DNA of 34,522 bases from Clostridiales bacterium (GTDB lineage Bacteria > Bacillota > Clostridia > TANB77 > CAG-508). Both the position numbers and the translations under genes were made by a program. This document shows positions 8,426 through 17,680 of the stretch, one piece after another. Each line of letters starts with the position of its first letter. Position 1 is the stretch's first letter. The stretch is from positions 1 to 34,522 of the forward strand of contig JAHZIB010000016.1 of assembly GCA_019419955.1 (NCBI GenBank). The letters are read 5' to 3'. Under the pieces are notes generated by a model. The model did no database searches, was not told where the DNA came from, and saw only the letters and a list, made by a program, of their open reading frames with translations.

Positions 8426-9142
8426 TTATAATATGTTTCTTAATTCTTCTAACTTATGAATTTCATATGTGACATTATACTTATTGTTCTCCATATTCTT
8501 AAAATTGTACCAACATGTATCTATCTTATTTTCAATTCCACCTCTAATATCTTGTTCTAGTTCATCTCCAATAAATATAACATCGTTCGTAGATTCTATA
8601 TTTGCCTTTTTAAATAACTCTATATAAAATTCTTTTTCAGGTTTCATTCTTCCAACTTCTTCTCCAGAAAAGATTGTGTCTATGAAATTACCTATTTTCA
8701 ATTTATTAATCTTAGTTGCAAGTGGAAGTATTGGTCCATTTGTTGCTATTACTATCCTGTAACCTCTATTATATAAATATTCTATTGTATCATATGCTCC
8801 TTCTTGAGGAACAATCTTTTCTTTTAATGCATTCATATAAATATTATTCATATTTACAGCTTCCTCATAGGTTATTTTTTCCTCATAATACTTCAAAAAC
8901 CTATATGCTCTAAGCCACTCAGATTTTTTATTATTATCATTCTCAAACGGAGTAAGAAGCTTCCCTTCTGCTCTATCTCTCCAAGTTTGCCTATCTATTC
9001 TATAAAACTTTAAAAACTTCTCTTGGCTATATTCTTCATTCATATTTAAATTAAGTATTCTAAACGCCTCGCGAATATTCTCCTCATCATTTGTTAATGT
9101 ATCATCTAAATCAAAAATAACTGTGCTATACATAAATGGCAT
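8426..9142 (-). CDS. HAD-superfamily hydrolase (YjjG-like)
   Basis: Phosphatase with all four HAD motifs: nucleophile DLDDT near residue 11, ATNGP (motif II), the Lys of MKPEKE (motif III) and FIGDELEQD (motif IV). A helical cap between motifs I and II places it with the subclass I YjjG/PhnX-like nucleotidases, 238 aa being normal. The substrate is uncertain; members often act on pyrimidine nucleotides or phosphosugars. The first ATG (9142) is only 3 nt from GGAGG. The ATG at 9133 is 12 nt away, and either could be used. It lies 11 nt after the AI-2E-type permease gene, so the two are co-transcribed. Confidence 0.85.
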   Translation of the reverse strand: MPFMYSTVIFDLDDTLTNDEENIREAFRILNLNMNEEYSQEKFLKFYRIDRQTWRDRAEGKLLTPFENDNNKKSEWLRAYRFLKYYEEKITYEEAVNMNNIYMNALKEKIVPQEGAYDTIEYLYNRGYRIVIATNGPILPLATKINKLKIGNFIDTIFSGEEVGRMKPEKEFYIELFKKANIESTNDVIFIGDELEQDIRGGIENKIDTCWYNFKNMENNKYNVTYEIHKLEELRNIL

Positions 9143-9153
9143 ATACCTCCAAA

Positions 9154-10383
9154 CTAGCTCTCAAATTCTTTTTCCAGGTTTTTCTCCATAAGTTTCCTAT
9201 TAGTTTTTTCCGCAATAATTGCATATATTATTGAAATAACAGGTAAACCAACAAGCATTCCCATAATTCCAAACAGACTTCCACCTACAGTAATTGCAAC
9301 AAGAACCCAAATACTTGGAAGTCCAATATTTTTACCAACCACATGTGGATAAATTAAGTTTCCCTCAATTTGTTGTAGTACAATTATGAAAATTATAAAT
9401 ATCAGTGCCTTGATTGGATCTACTGCAAGAATTAAAACTGCTCCAATAAATCCACCAATAAAAGCTCCAACTATTGGAATAAATGCTGTTAATGCTGTAA
9501 GTGCTCCTATTGGTCCCGCATATGGAATTCCTAATATTAACATTCCTAATGCACATAAAACACCAAGTATCACAGCTTCCTTCGCCTGACCTGTTAAAAA
9601 GTTTCTAAATGAATCTCTTGCAAGTCTGCAAATTTTAATAAGATTATCTGCTTTATCTATATTTAGATGTGCATAAGTGAATTTTTTAGCTTGTAATTTT
9701 AATACTTCTTTATTTGCTAGAATATAAACAGCAAATATAATCGCAATAATAAAATTAACTATCCCTGAAAACAATCCAGAAATTTGGTTTATTGTTATAT
9801 CCAAAACATTTTTAGATAAATTCATTATTCCTGTACGCAATGCTTCAGTATCTATGTGAATACCTTGAATCAAATCATTAACCTCAGGATACTGTTCTGT
9901 AATATCCATAGCAAACACTTTTAGCCACCCTAAATAATTAGGTATATTGCTAACAAAATTTTTTATAACCTCAACAAACTGTGGAACAATGAGAATTAAT
10001 ATTATAGTTATAACCGCAATTATAGTAATTATTGACAGTGTAATAGAAAGCCCTCTTTCCAATTTACTTTTCTTCACAGTTTTTTTAGAATTGTTTTTCA
10101 AACTTTCATTGCTATTACTTTCCATCTCTGTTTTATTAGCTCTTTTTACGTTTTTCCTCTTCTTACCTTTACTACCTATTTTAAATAGTTTATTTTCATA
10201 TAATGTCATAAAAATGTTTAAAATAAAAGCAATTGCAAGTCCCCAAATAAATGGTGAAAGAATTGAAAACGTTGTTTTCACAACATTCCAAACAGGCTCA
10301 ATATTTATTAAAGCAACTAAAACAACAATTGCAATAATAACAATCTTCAAAACTTGCTTTGTATTTTCTTTATCAAGTTTCAT
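9154..10383 (-). CDS. AI-2E family transporter (YueF/YtvI-like permease)
   Basis: Polytopic membrane protein of 409 aa from the widespread PF01594 family, whose members have been linked to AI-2 export, Na+/H+ exchange or unknown transport. From ATG 10383 there are two N-terminal helices (about 14-58) and then a charged Lys/Asn/Ser-rich cytoplasmic insert (about 70-112). Another helix, an amphipathic extracytoplasmic segment and four or five C-terminal helices follow. The Gly/Pro-rich signature around GIPYAGPIGALTAL and the FIPIVGAFIGG segment is typical. The label does not prove AI-2 transport. Its leader resembles that of the BceA-like gene. Confidence 0.88.
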   Translation of the reverse strand: MKLDKENTKQVLKIVIIAIVVLVALINIEPVWNVVKTTFSILSPFIWGLAIAFILNIFMTLYENKLFKIGSKGKKRKNVKRANKTEMESNSNESLKNNSKKTVKKSKLERGLSITLSIITIIAVITIILILIVPQFVEVIKNFVSNIPNYLGWLKVFAMDITEQYPEVNDLIQGIHIDTEALRTGIMNLSKNVLDITINQISGLFSGIVNFIIAIIFAVYILANKEVLKLQAKKFTYAHLNIDKADNLIKICRLARDSFRNFLTGQAKEAVILGVLCALGMLILGIPYAGPIGALTALTAFIPIVGAFIGGFIGAVLILAVDPIKALIFIIFIIVLQQIEGNLIYPHVVGKNIGLPSIWVLVAITVGGSLFGIMGMLVGLPVISIIYAIIAEKTNRKLMEKNLEKEFES

Positions 10384-10443
10384 ATTAACCTCCATTCGAG
10401 CAAATTTATTCTCTAACAAAAATTTTTATTTAATACCCTCTAT
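10384..10443 (-). repeat. Leader segment shared with the BceA-like gene
   Basis: Second copy of the leader seen at 6045-6101, again ending directly at the ribosome site and start codon. Confidence 0.6.
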
Positions 10444-10452
10444 TTTCCTTTT

Positions 10453-11286
10453 TTATTCATAAATTCCAATTTTACGCATGTAATTAATATAAGCATTATC
10501 AATATTACTCCAAGTTTCGATAGAATTATTTAGAGTCTTCTCATCAATTTGTGAATTACTAAATTTCTCATAACTCTTAACAATCTCCGATTTAAAAGCC
10601 TCTGGAGATCTACCAATAATCCTTCCAATGTCATCATACTTATTTCCATATCCCCCAAAGCCAAAGTCAATAAATGCAACAACCTCGTTTTGGTCGTTAA
10701 TAAGCACATTGCTAGAATTCAAATCGCCATGAACAATACAATTTACAGGCTCATCATGCAGTTTGTTCTTCCAAAACTCCATATCCTCTTTGCTAACATG
10801 CCTGCTCAAAAGCTCATCTAAGAAATCTGTTAGCTCCAGCCCTATATTATTAATATCAAAAATTTTCTCCTCTTTATAATCTAATTTATGCATCTGATAC
10901 ATAAACTTAGCAATATCATTTGAAATCTTTTTCACATCCTCAGAAGATAGCTCCTCAAACTTATCCGCCAAAGCTGTTCCCTCAATCTTTTTATGCACAC
11001 TAAAAGGCCTTCCTTCTTTATCACGATTTAGTTTCAAATGCACAGTAGCAAACTCCGTCTTTCCGTTTATAAAGTCAGAAAACTCACAGTCTTTAACAAT
11101 AGTCCTTGACCAGAACTCATCTCTCGGAAACCTGAAAAAATACTCTCCACCATTAGTCTTTACGCTAAACACTATATTAGTCCAGCCAGTAGAAATTTTG
11201 TTAATCTCCTGCACGTCCTTTTCTGGCATTGCATCTTTTATTATTTGTTCAAAATTCTCATCTATATCAAAATAACTTTTACTCAT
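10453..11286 (-). CDS. Aminoglycoside/choline phosphotransferase-family kinase
   Basis: Small-molecule kinase of the APH/ChoK fold, 277 aa from ATG 11286 (GAGG 5 nt upstream). The Brenner motif HGDLNSSN carries the catalytic Asp, and DFGFGG supplies the metal-binding Asp. An N-terminal beta-rich lobe has a Gly-containing loop (STGWTN) and an FRFP strand. Family members phosphorylate antibiotics, choline, homoserine, macrolides or sugars; nothing here identifies the substrate. Gaps of 19 nt to the upstream gene and 69 nt to the downstream gene suggest a shared transcript. I would not call it a resistance gene from sequence alone. Confidence 0.83.
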   Translation of the reverse strand: MSKSYFDIDENFEQIIKDAMPEKDVQEINKISTGWTNIVFSVKTNGGEYFFRFPRDEFWSRTIVKDCEFSDFINGKTEFATVHLKLNRDKEGRPFSVHKKIEGTALADKFEELSSEDVKKISNDIAKFMYQMHKLDYKEEKIFDINNIGLELTDFLDELLSRHVSKEDMEFWKNKLHDEPVNCIVHGDLNSSNVLINDQNEVVAFIDFGFGGYGNKYDDIGRIIGRSPEAFKSEIVKSYEKFSNSQIDEKTLNNSIETWSNIDNAYINYMRKIGIYE

Positions 11287-11305
11287 ATACACCTCATGTT
11301 TTATT

Positions 11306-11875
11306 TTAAAATTTTACTCCATATTTTTCTCTTAATCCATTTACCAGATTTATGATTTCATATTCTGACTCCTTGTCATAATTATTGTATATTATATAAT
11401 CAAACATCCCTCTTAATTCTTCATCTGTAATCATTCTATTGTAATGTTCTTCTATCTCTTCCAATCTAGTTTTTTCCTGTTCCTTGCTCAAATGCCTTTC
11501 AGCTATCTTGCTTTTAGTAATATTAATATCCTTTGGAAAAATATATATAGTTTTTATATCAGGTCTAACTTTTTTCCAATCCTTTATGGTTGTATAATGC
11601 ATCTCAAAAACCATGTCTCTTTCTGAAAAAATGTCTTCTTTAAGATATGCATATGTTCCTTCGAAAACATTAAATTTATATGCAATCTTTCCTTCCTCTT
11701 CTAATTTATTAAGTTCTTCTTGTGTCATAAATAATCCTGTCTTACCATTTTGTTCTCCTTCGCGTATTTTTCTAGTCCTAATAGTTTTCACTTTATTAAA
11801 ACATAATTTTTCTGCAATTTTATCTGAATAATATGTCTTTCCTACTCCTGTTATGCCTACAAGTGCTAATAACAT
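11306..11875 (-). CDS. Guanylate-kinase-like P-loop protein
   Basis: P-loop nucleotide kinase related to guanylate kinase, 189 aa from ATG 11875 with AAAGGAG ahead. The Walker A is GITGVGKT at about residues 8-15. A TIRTRKIREGE segment corresponds to the GMP-binding Arg region, followed by a lid-like helical part with several Arg residues (RHLSKEQEKTR). The usual Tyr-rich GMP site (DY.F) is altered to GKTGLFM. It may therefore not be the housekeeping Gmk but a paralogue with another substrate. It heads a four-gene run with the APH-type kinase, the AI-2E-type permease and the HAD hydrolase. Confidence 0.7.
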   Translation of the reverse strand: MLLALVGITGVGKTYYSDKIAEKLCFNKVKTIRTRKIREGEQNGKTGLFMTQEELNKLEEEGKIAYKFNVFEGTYAYLKEDIFSERDMVFEMHYTTIKDWKKVRPDIKTIYIFPKDINITKSKIAERHLSKEQEKTRLEEIEEHYNRMITDEELRGMFDYIIYNNYDKESEYEIINLVNGLREKYGVKF

Positions 11876-11920
11876 TCTTCTCTCCTTTATATACATATTG
11901 CTTTTTATTTAAGCACCCTT

Positions 11921-11949
11921 ATTATATCAAAAAGATAGCAGTTTTACAA
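11921..11949 (-). promoter_or_regulatory. Promoter of the guanylate-kinase-like operon, inside a terminator
   Basis: TTGTAA (11944-11949), 17-bp spacer, perfect TATAAT (11921-11926). The -35 lies in the loop of the copA terminator and the spacer covers its right arm and U tract. Confidence 0.65.
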
Positions 11950-11957
11950 CCGCTATC
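11929..11957 (-). terminator. Intrinsic terminator of copA
   Basis: The minus strand has GATAGCGG, an 8-nt loop, CTGCTATC (one G-U pair), then TTTTT. It lies about 45 nt after the copA stop. Confidence 0.75.
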
Positions 11958-12002
11958 CTGTATTTTTTTAATGACTTTTCGTTCATTATAACACTTAAAT
12001 TA

Positions 12003-14294
12003 TTACCTTCTTAATCTCAAGCTGTTTATTGTAACCGTAATGCTGCTAAGCGTCATTGCAAATGATGCGAACATTGGGTTCATTGTTATACCAAAACTCG
12101 AAAAAGCACCCATTGCAATTGGCAACATGCAAACATTATAAAAAAATGCCCAAAATAGGTTTTGCTTAATGTTCCTTATTGTTCTTCTACTTATATTCAT
12201 AAGCTCTGGGATTTCTTCCAAGTTATCTCTCATAAGTACAACATCACTACTATCCATTGCTATATCTGTTCCATTACCAATACCAACTCCTATATCTGCT
12301 GTCACGAGACTTATGCTATCATTAATTCCATCTCCACACATCATTACTAATCCATCTTTCCTCAACTCTTTTATTTTTTCTGACTTTTCTTTTGGCAAAA
12401 CATTTGCAATAACATTGGTTATTCCTATATCATCAGCAATACTTTTCGCTGTTTTTTCATTATCTCCCGTAAGCATCACAACATCTTTTCCCTGTTTTTT
12501 CAACTCATTAACAACATTCTCTGCATTTTCTCTTATTGTGTCTTTTACACCTATCAATGCTATTACCCTATTTTCTTCTGCTACAAACAATATGCTATTT
12601 CCGTCTTTCGCAAGTTCTTCTTCATCGTTTAATTGCCTTGAAAAATCAATATTTTGATTTTTCATAAGTTTACTATTTCCTATAAAATATTGTTTTCCTT
12701 CTATCCTTGCACTTACTCCAAAGCCCGAAATATTTTTAAACTCTGTAATTTTATATAATTTCACATTACTTTCATTTGCAAATTCTACAATTCCTCTTGC
12801 AATAGGGTGCTCTGATTTATTCTCAATACTAGAAACAATTTTTAAAATCTCAGCATCTGTTTTTTCAGTTTTAGCTATTTTTAGAGTCTGTTCTATATCT
12901 TCTTTGCTAGATATTTTCGCTTTTATATCATACATATCATCTACCTTTAAACTGTTTTCCGTATAGTTATAAATTTTACTTACGCTAAGTTTTCCTTTTG
13001 TAAGTGTTCCTGTCTTATCAAACACAACCGTCTTTACTTTATGTGCATTTTCTAAACTCTCGCTGTTTTTTACCAAAATGCCTTTTCTACTAGCTGTTCC
13101 CGAGGACGCAACAATAGCAAGTGGAGTAGCCAAACCCAAACTGCAAGGACATGCAACTACTAACACTGTAATAAATACATTTATAGCAAAAGTTGTACTT
13201 GCGCCAACAATAAACCATACAATAGCTGAAATAATTGCTAGAATAATTATTGTAGGTACAAAGTATCCACTTATCATATCTGCAATCTTCGCAATGGGTG
13301 TCTTAGTATTTGTTGCCTCAGCAACCATTCTTACAATTTCAGAAACAGTTGACTCTTTGCCTATTTTTTCCGCTTTATACTTTATAGTTCCTTCATAATT
13401 AATACTACCAGCAATTACCTTGCTTCCTACCTCTTTCTTAGAAGGAACACTTTCTCCAGTAACAAAAGATTCGTCTATATGAGTAATTCCGTCTACAATC
13501 TCTCCATCAACTGCAATTTTTTCTCCAGGCTTACATATAACAATATCGTCCCTAATAATCTCATCAAGTGTAACCTGTTTTTCCTTGCCATCTCTTTCAA
13601 TTGTTGCTTTGTTAGGAGTTATAAGCATCAGGTTCTGAATTGCCTCTTTTGTTTTGTCCGTATTTCGAGCCTCAACATATCTGCCTATATGAATAAAGAA
13701 AAGAATTATAACTGTAGACTCAAAATATAAATTTTCTACATACTCATGATATCCACTAAATATCATGTACGTGCCATATAGACTATATAAAAAGCTACTT
13801 AAAACGCCAAGTCCAACAAGAGTATCCATATTAGGTGTTTTATGTATTAAATTCTTATATCCATTTTTTAAAATATCCCAACCAAGAATTATAGAAATCA
13901 AACTAAACACTAAAAGCGCAATCGTATAATTTATAGTATTATCGTGCATGCTAAAGAATGGCACTTCTGGAAGACCTATCATATGACCCATAGCAATGTA
14001 TAAAGTCAAAATAGCAATAACAGTAAAACCGATTAACTTATACTTGTTTTTCGACTTTTTCTTTTCCTCTTTTTGAAAGTTATCAATGCCTAAACTTTCA
14101 AACCCAGCCTTCTGTACAAACTTCTCTATTTGAGGAATATTAAGTTTCTCTTCGTCATACTCCACACTAGCATTATTCATAACCAAATTCACTGTAGCAT
14201 TAATTACTCCATCTTGCTTATTCAAATATTTCTCTAAACCACTTGAACAAGCACTACATGTCATTCCATCTATCTTCAGCAAAACTTTTTTCAC
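12003..14294 (-). CDS. copA: Copper-exporting P1B-type ATPase CopA
   Basis: ATP-driven pump moving Cu(I) out of the cytoplasm, 763 aa. A single N-terminal heavy-metal domain has GMTCSACS (10-17). Then come eight membrane helices with the transport motif CPC in VVACPCSLGLATPLA, the phosphorylation loop DKTGTLTKG, the HP motif in SEHPIA, and the hinge GDGIND. All catalytic residues are present. The CPC plus the C-terminal N and MxxS residues (FFYNVCMLPIAMG, MNPMFASFAM) fit the Cu(I) group. The start is GTG 14294, with AGGAGG about 12 nt upstream. It lies 69 nt after the copper chaperone gene and is almost certainly co-transcribed with it. No csoR or copY regulator is in the window. Confidence 0.95.
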   Translation of the reverse strand: MKKVLLKIDGMTCSACSSGLEKYLNKQDGVINATVNLVMNNASVEYDEEKLNIPQIEKFVQKAGFESLGIDNFQKEEKKKSKNKYKLIGFTVIAILTLYIAMGHMIGLPEVPFFSMHDNTINYTIALLVFSLISIILGWDILKNGYKNLIHKTPNMDTLVGLGVLSSFLYSLYGTYMIFSGYHEYVENLYFESTVIILFFIHIGRYVEARNTDKTKEAIQNLMLITPNKATIERDGKEKQVTLDEIIRDDIVICKPGEKIAVDGEIVDGITHIDESFVTGESVPSKKEVGSKVIAGSINYEGTIKYKAEKIGKESTVSEIVRMVAEATNTKTPIAKIADMISGYFVPTIIILAIISAIVWFIVGASTTFAINVFITVLVVACPCSLGLATPLAIVASSGTASRKGILVKNSESLENAHKVKTVVFDKTGTLTKGKLSVSKIYNYTENSLKVDDMYDIKAKISSKEDIEQTLKIAKTEKTDAEILKIVSSIENKSEHPIARGIVEFANESNVKLYKITEFKNISGFGVSARIEGKQYFIGNSKLMKNQNIDFSRQLNDEEELAKDGNSILFVAEENRVIALIGVKDTIRENAENVVNELKKQGKDVVMLTGDNEKTAKSIADDIGITNVIANVLPKEKSEKIKELRKDGLVMMCGDGINDSISLVTADIGVGIGNGTDIAMDSSDVVLMRDNLEEIPELMNISRRTIRNIKQNLFWAFFYNVCMLPIAMGAFSSFGITMNPMFASFAMTLSSITVTINSLRLRR

Positions 14295-14363
14295 TTTTCT
14301 TTATTTCCTCCTTTTAAATCTATTAACATCAAATTTCAAAATCTATATAATTTTTTTGCGAAC

Positions 14364-14567
14364 TTATTCTACATCAAAGCCAGCATCCTCAACAACCTCT
14401 TTTAATTCCTCAACACTTATTAAGTTCTCATCATACTCAATATCCGATTTTTCTTCTTCTAAGCTAACTCTTGCATCTTTTACTCCATTTTGAGCATTCA
14501 AGACCTTTTCTAATCTTCTACTGCATCCTTCACAATGCATTCCTTTAATTTTTAAACATATTTTCAT
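14364..14567 (-). CDS. copZ: Copper chaperone CopZ-like heavy-metal-associated protein
   Basis: Stand-alone HMA domain of 67 aa that carries Cu(I) to the N-terminal domain of CopA. The metal site is GMHCEGCS near residues 9-16; the His before the first Cys is a usual variant. The beta-alpha-beta-beta-alpha-beta pattern spans the whole protein. AGGAGG sits 5 nt before the ATG. It is only 39 nt downstream of the GGDEF/EAL gene, leaving little room for an independent promoter between them, so it may be read from that gene's transcript or from a promoter inside its 3' end. Confidence 0.9.
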   Translation of the reverse strand: MKICLKIKGMHCEGCSRRLEKVLNAQNGVKDARVSLEEEKSDIEYDENLISVEELKEVVEDAGFDVE

Positions 14568-14606
14568 AATAACCTCCTATTTTTAATTATAAAATTCCTA
14601 ATACTT

Positions 14607-16883
14607 TCAGAACTGCTTTTTCTTTTCATCTTCCAATATAGTTTTAGAAAACAATTTTTCAAACTCTGTTTTTGGCATAGGTTTTGCATAGTAATACCCC
14701 TGTATTACATCACACCCCTTTTCTGCAAGATATTCTTTTTGCTCTTTCGTTTCAACTCCTTCCGCAACAGATATAAATTTTAATTCTTTTGCAATATTTA
14801 ATATATAATCAATAATGTTTTTCTCACTCTTGCATATTCTGTCTACGAATGACTTGTCAATCTTTAATATATCTGCTGGCATATCTTGTAAAGTACTCAG
14901 TGAAGAATATCCAGTTCCAAAATCATCAATTGAAATAAGAAAGCCTAGCTTTTTTATTTTATGCATAATTTCAATAATATCAATTCCATCTTCTATAGTT
15001 GCACTTTCTGTAATTTCTAACTCTATTTTATTTGTATCTATAGCATATTTTGAGCATATAAGCATGTATTTTTCCAAAAATTTTTCATCTAAAAAATGTT
15101 CTCTTGAAACATTTACAGAAATTATTGGTTCTTCATTATACTTCTCTTTCCAATGTTTCAAGTCTCTGCATACTTGTTCAAAAACATATAAGTCTAACTT
15201 CAAAATAAATTTATTTTTCTCAAACAAAGGTACAAATTCACTTGGTGGTATCATTTTCCCATTATGTTCCCACCTGACCAGTGCCTCAGCACCATACAAA
15301 GATTCATTTTTTGCATTTATTTTTGGTTGGTAATACACTTTAAACTCTTTGTTTTTTAGTCCCTTATTCATTTCACGCTCAATTTTGCTTTCCTTTTCAA
15401 TTTCTTTTTCCATCTTCTCATTATATATACTAAACTTGTTAAACACATCACCCTTTGAAGCAGAATGTGCGATTATTGCCTTATCTATAGCCTCTGAAAT
15501 ATTTTTATCCTGAGTAGTTATTTGGTAAACTCCTATGTTTACAGAAAGATTATATACATTACCTTCTATTTTCAAGTTTTCAGCATTTTTAACTAATTCA
15601 TTTAATAACTCCTTTATATCTTCTTTATAATTAAATAGTGCTGTAAAATAATCATTTGAAAATCTACAGATTAGGCTTTCTTTTCCTAATACCTTCTCTA
15701 TCTCTTCGCTAATCCCTTTAAGGATTATATCTCCAACTTTATATCCAAATGATTTATTGATCATTTTAAATTTATTGATATCAAGTATTAAAATGTATTG
15801 TTTTGTGTTTACTCCTATTCTGTTTTTATCTTCAATTATCTCTTGTCCCTTTTTTCTAAAATAATATATATTCCATTTCTTTGTTATCATATCAATATAT
15901 GCATATTCAAATAATTGTTTTTGCTTTTTATTATTTAAAACCACCACATATATACAAATAGATAATATTATTAATACTACAGCAATTGCGACTAAGAAGG
16001 TAGTAAAAAGCGCTTTGTTAACTTCTCCTGCAATTGCTTTTGATGGAATAAAAGTAACAATAGACCAGTCATTTACATTAATAGGTTCATACACCATATA
16101 ATATTGCCCGTTGGCTGTCTGCAAAGTTCTAGTACCAGAATTTCCATTTTTTATATTTTCTTTTATAATATTCTTATTTTCTATAAATTTTTCCTTAGAA
16201 TCTCCTTCTAGCATCTGTTCTATATTTTGCAGTACATTTCCTGTACCTTGGTCAGCATTAGCACTTACAATAATTTTTCCTTCGCCATCTACTATATAGC
16301 TAAAACCACTACCCTCAAACACCTTATTTGAAAAAATATCTTTATACGAATCTGTTTCGACAATTAATAAAATTGCTATTTTCTCATTTTGTAGTTCAAT
16401 TGCCTGCGAATAAATGTTGATAGGTTTACCATCTATTTTGCTATTTCTGTTTTCGGAAATGTGAATTTCATTATTTGAAAAAAAGTTATCAATTTCATCT
16501 GAGTAATTCACTTCAAAACCATCATTTGTTATTGTTTTTCCGTCTTCATACATAATCGCCATTCTTATGAATTTGCTCGTAATATCGCTTCTCTCATACA
16601 TATCAAAAATCTTTTTATTATCCACAATATTATCTAAAATAATCTCATTCGTAATTGATTGCAAGATTGCTTTTTGTTCTGTAATTTCGGTTTTTAAATT
16701 ACTTGCATCATTCTTAACAATAGTTTTTATACTATTGTTTGTATTGGTTTCTATTCTTTCTAACATGTATGTCATATATGCAATTCCAACAACTACTAGC
16801 AGTAGAAAAATAATAATCAATATAATTAACTGCTTTTTATTTTCCTTCATTATTTTACTTATCTCTCTTTCAAAACTATACAT
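14607..16883 (-). CDS. Membrane sensor with degenerate GGDEF and intact EAL domain
   Basis: Probable cyclic-di-GMP phosphodiesterase, 758 aa. A first membrane helix (about 20-42) precedes an extracellular PDC/Cache-like sensor of ~240 residues, a second helix lies at about 288-312, then come GGDEF and EAL domains. The GGDEF signature is replaced by SNDYF (in RFSNDYFTAL), so cyclase activity is unlikely. EAL is intact (AEALVRW), as are the metal-site stretch DDFGTGYSSL, the Lys in LKIDKSF and the Glu of VAEGVET. The GGDEF part may act as a GTP-sensing regulator, as known for some such hybrids. The first ATG has no ribosome site; the ATG at 16850 is an alternative. Confidence 0.9.
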   Translation of the reverse strand: MYSFEREISKIMKENKKQLIILIIIFLLLVVVGIAYMTYMLERIETNTNNSIKTIVKNDASNLKTEITEQKAILQSITNEIILDNIVDNKKIFDMYERSDITSKFIRMAIMYEDGKTITNDGFEVNYSDEIDNFFSNNEIHISENRNSKIDGKPINIYSQAIELQNEKIAILLIVETDSYKDIFSNKVFEGSGFSYIVDGEGKIIVSANADQGTGNVLQNIEQMLEGDSKEKFIENKNIIKENIKNGNSGTRTLQTANGQYYMVYEPINVNDWSIVTFIPSKAIAGEVNKALFTTFLVAIAVVLIILSICIYVVVLNNKKQKQLFEYAYIDMITKKWNIYYFRKKGQEIIEDKNRIGVNTKQYILILDINKFKMINKSFGYKVGDIILKGISEEIEKVLGKESLICRFSNDYFTALFNYKEDIKELLNELVKNAENLKIEGNVYNLSVNIGVYQITTQDKNISEAIDKAIIAHSASKGDVFNKFSIYNEKMEKEIEKESKIEREMNKGLKNKEFKVYYQPKINAKNESLYGAEALVRWEHNGKMIPPSEFVPLFEKNKFILKLDLYVFEQVCRDLKHWKEKYNEEPIISVNVSREHFLDEKFLEKYMLICSKYAIDTNKIELEITESATIEDGIDIIEIMHKIKKLGFLISIDDFGTGYSSLSTLQDMPADILKIDKSFVDRICKSEKNIIDYILNIAKELKFISVAEGVETKEQKEYLAEKGCDVIQGYYYAKPMPKTEFEKLFSKTILEDEKKKQF

Positions 16884-16931
16884 TATTAATATTTTTTCAA
16901 GTTTTACTTAAAAAATAAATTTTTATATAAT

Positions 16932-17486
16932 TTATATTCTCTTTGCAACTCGACATGGATTTCCATAAGCCACTACATTCGAAGGTATATCCTTTGTCAC
17001 AACACTTCCAGCACCTATTGTAGTATTATCTCCAATTGTCACTCCAGGAAGGATAGTAACATTTCCTCCAATCCATACATTGTTTCCTATCTTTACTGGA
17101 ATTGCATATTCCAGCCCCTTGTTTCTCTCTTCAATGTCTATTGGATGAGAAGCGGTATATATGTTACAATTTGGAGCTATATATACATTATCACCAATCT
17201 CTACTCTTCCTGCATCTAAAATTAGCAATCCATGATTTGCATAAAAATTCTCCCCTATATGAATATTATATCCATAATCACAAATAAAAGGTTGTTCAAT
17301 TTGAAATCCGTTTTTTATATTTCCTAGCAATTTTATTATTATTTCTGCCCTTGCTTGTATTTCAGTTGGCATTAAGGCATTATACTCGTGGCACAAATCT
17401 TTTGCCGCTAGCATTTCTCCACCTAATTCCTCATCATAATTTGGATTGTAAATCTGACCATTGTCTCTTTTTTCTTTTTCTGTCAT
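16932..17486 (-). CDS. Maltose/galactoside O-acetyltransferase (left-handed beta-helix)
   Basis: Acetyl-CoA-dependent sugar O-acetyltransferase of the Maa/LacA family, 184 aa from ATG 17486 (AAAGGAG 8 nt upstream). The N-terminal helical Mac domain has YNPNYDEELGGE. The hexapeptide-repeat coil follows, with the catalytic His in YTASHPID and the acetyl-CoA-binding end GAGSVVTKDIPSNVVAYGNP. Length and motifs fit the family; the acceptor sugar is unknown. It stands alone between RNase Y and the EAL-domain gene. Confidence 0.9.
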   Translation of the reverse strand: MTEKEKRDNGQIYNPNYDEELGGEMLAAKDLCHEYNALMPTEIQARAEIIIKLLGNIKNGFQIEQPFICDYGYNIHIGENFYANHGLLILDAGRVEIGDNVYIAPNCNIYTASHPIDIEERNKGLEYAIPVKIGNNVWIGGNVTILPGVTIGDNTTIGAGSVVTKDIPSNVVAYGNPCRVAKRI

Positions 17487-17587
17487 ATTATTCTCTCCTT
17501 TCAATTTTCAGTATAACCAATTTTATCTAAATAATACCAAACTATATTAATTTAATCAAGCTATTTTTATATGAAAACATCTAAGAT

Positions 17588-17616
17588 AGTTCCTAGATAA
17601 TTGTTATTGCACATTT
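17588..17616. repeat. Short copy of the interior of the right-hand MITE-like element
   Basis: These 29 bases match 33881-33908 except for one extra C (TTCCTAGAT versus TTCTAGAT). No terminal inverted repeats are visible here, so it is a fragment at best. Confidence 0.5.
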
Positions 17617-17632
17617 ATCATAAAAACAACAA

Positions 17633-17671
17633 AAAAATATCGTTATAAGTAAAACCTACAACGATATTTTT
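17633..17671 (-). terminator. Intrinsic terminator of the RNase Y gene
   Basis: AAAAATATCGTT and its exact complement pair around a 15-nt loop, followed on the minus strand by a T run. Lies directly after the RNase Y stop. Confidence 0.8.
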
Positions 17672-17680
17672 AATTAATTT

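Noticed and set aside
9947..10462. Plus-strand 171-residue open frame opposite the AI-2E-type permease
   Set aside because: Antisense shadow of membrane-helix codons, with no promoter or ribosome site.
10453..11286. Aminoglycoside resistance gene
   Set aside because: The fold family matches, but members act on many substrates and no resistance subfamily motif is visible.
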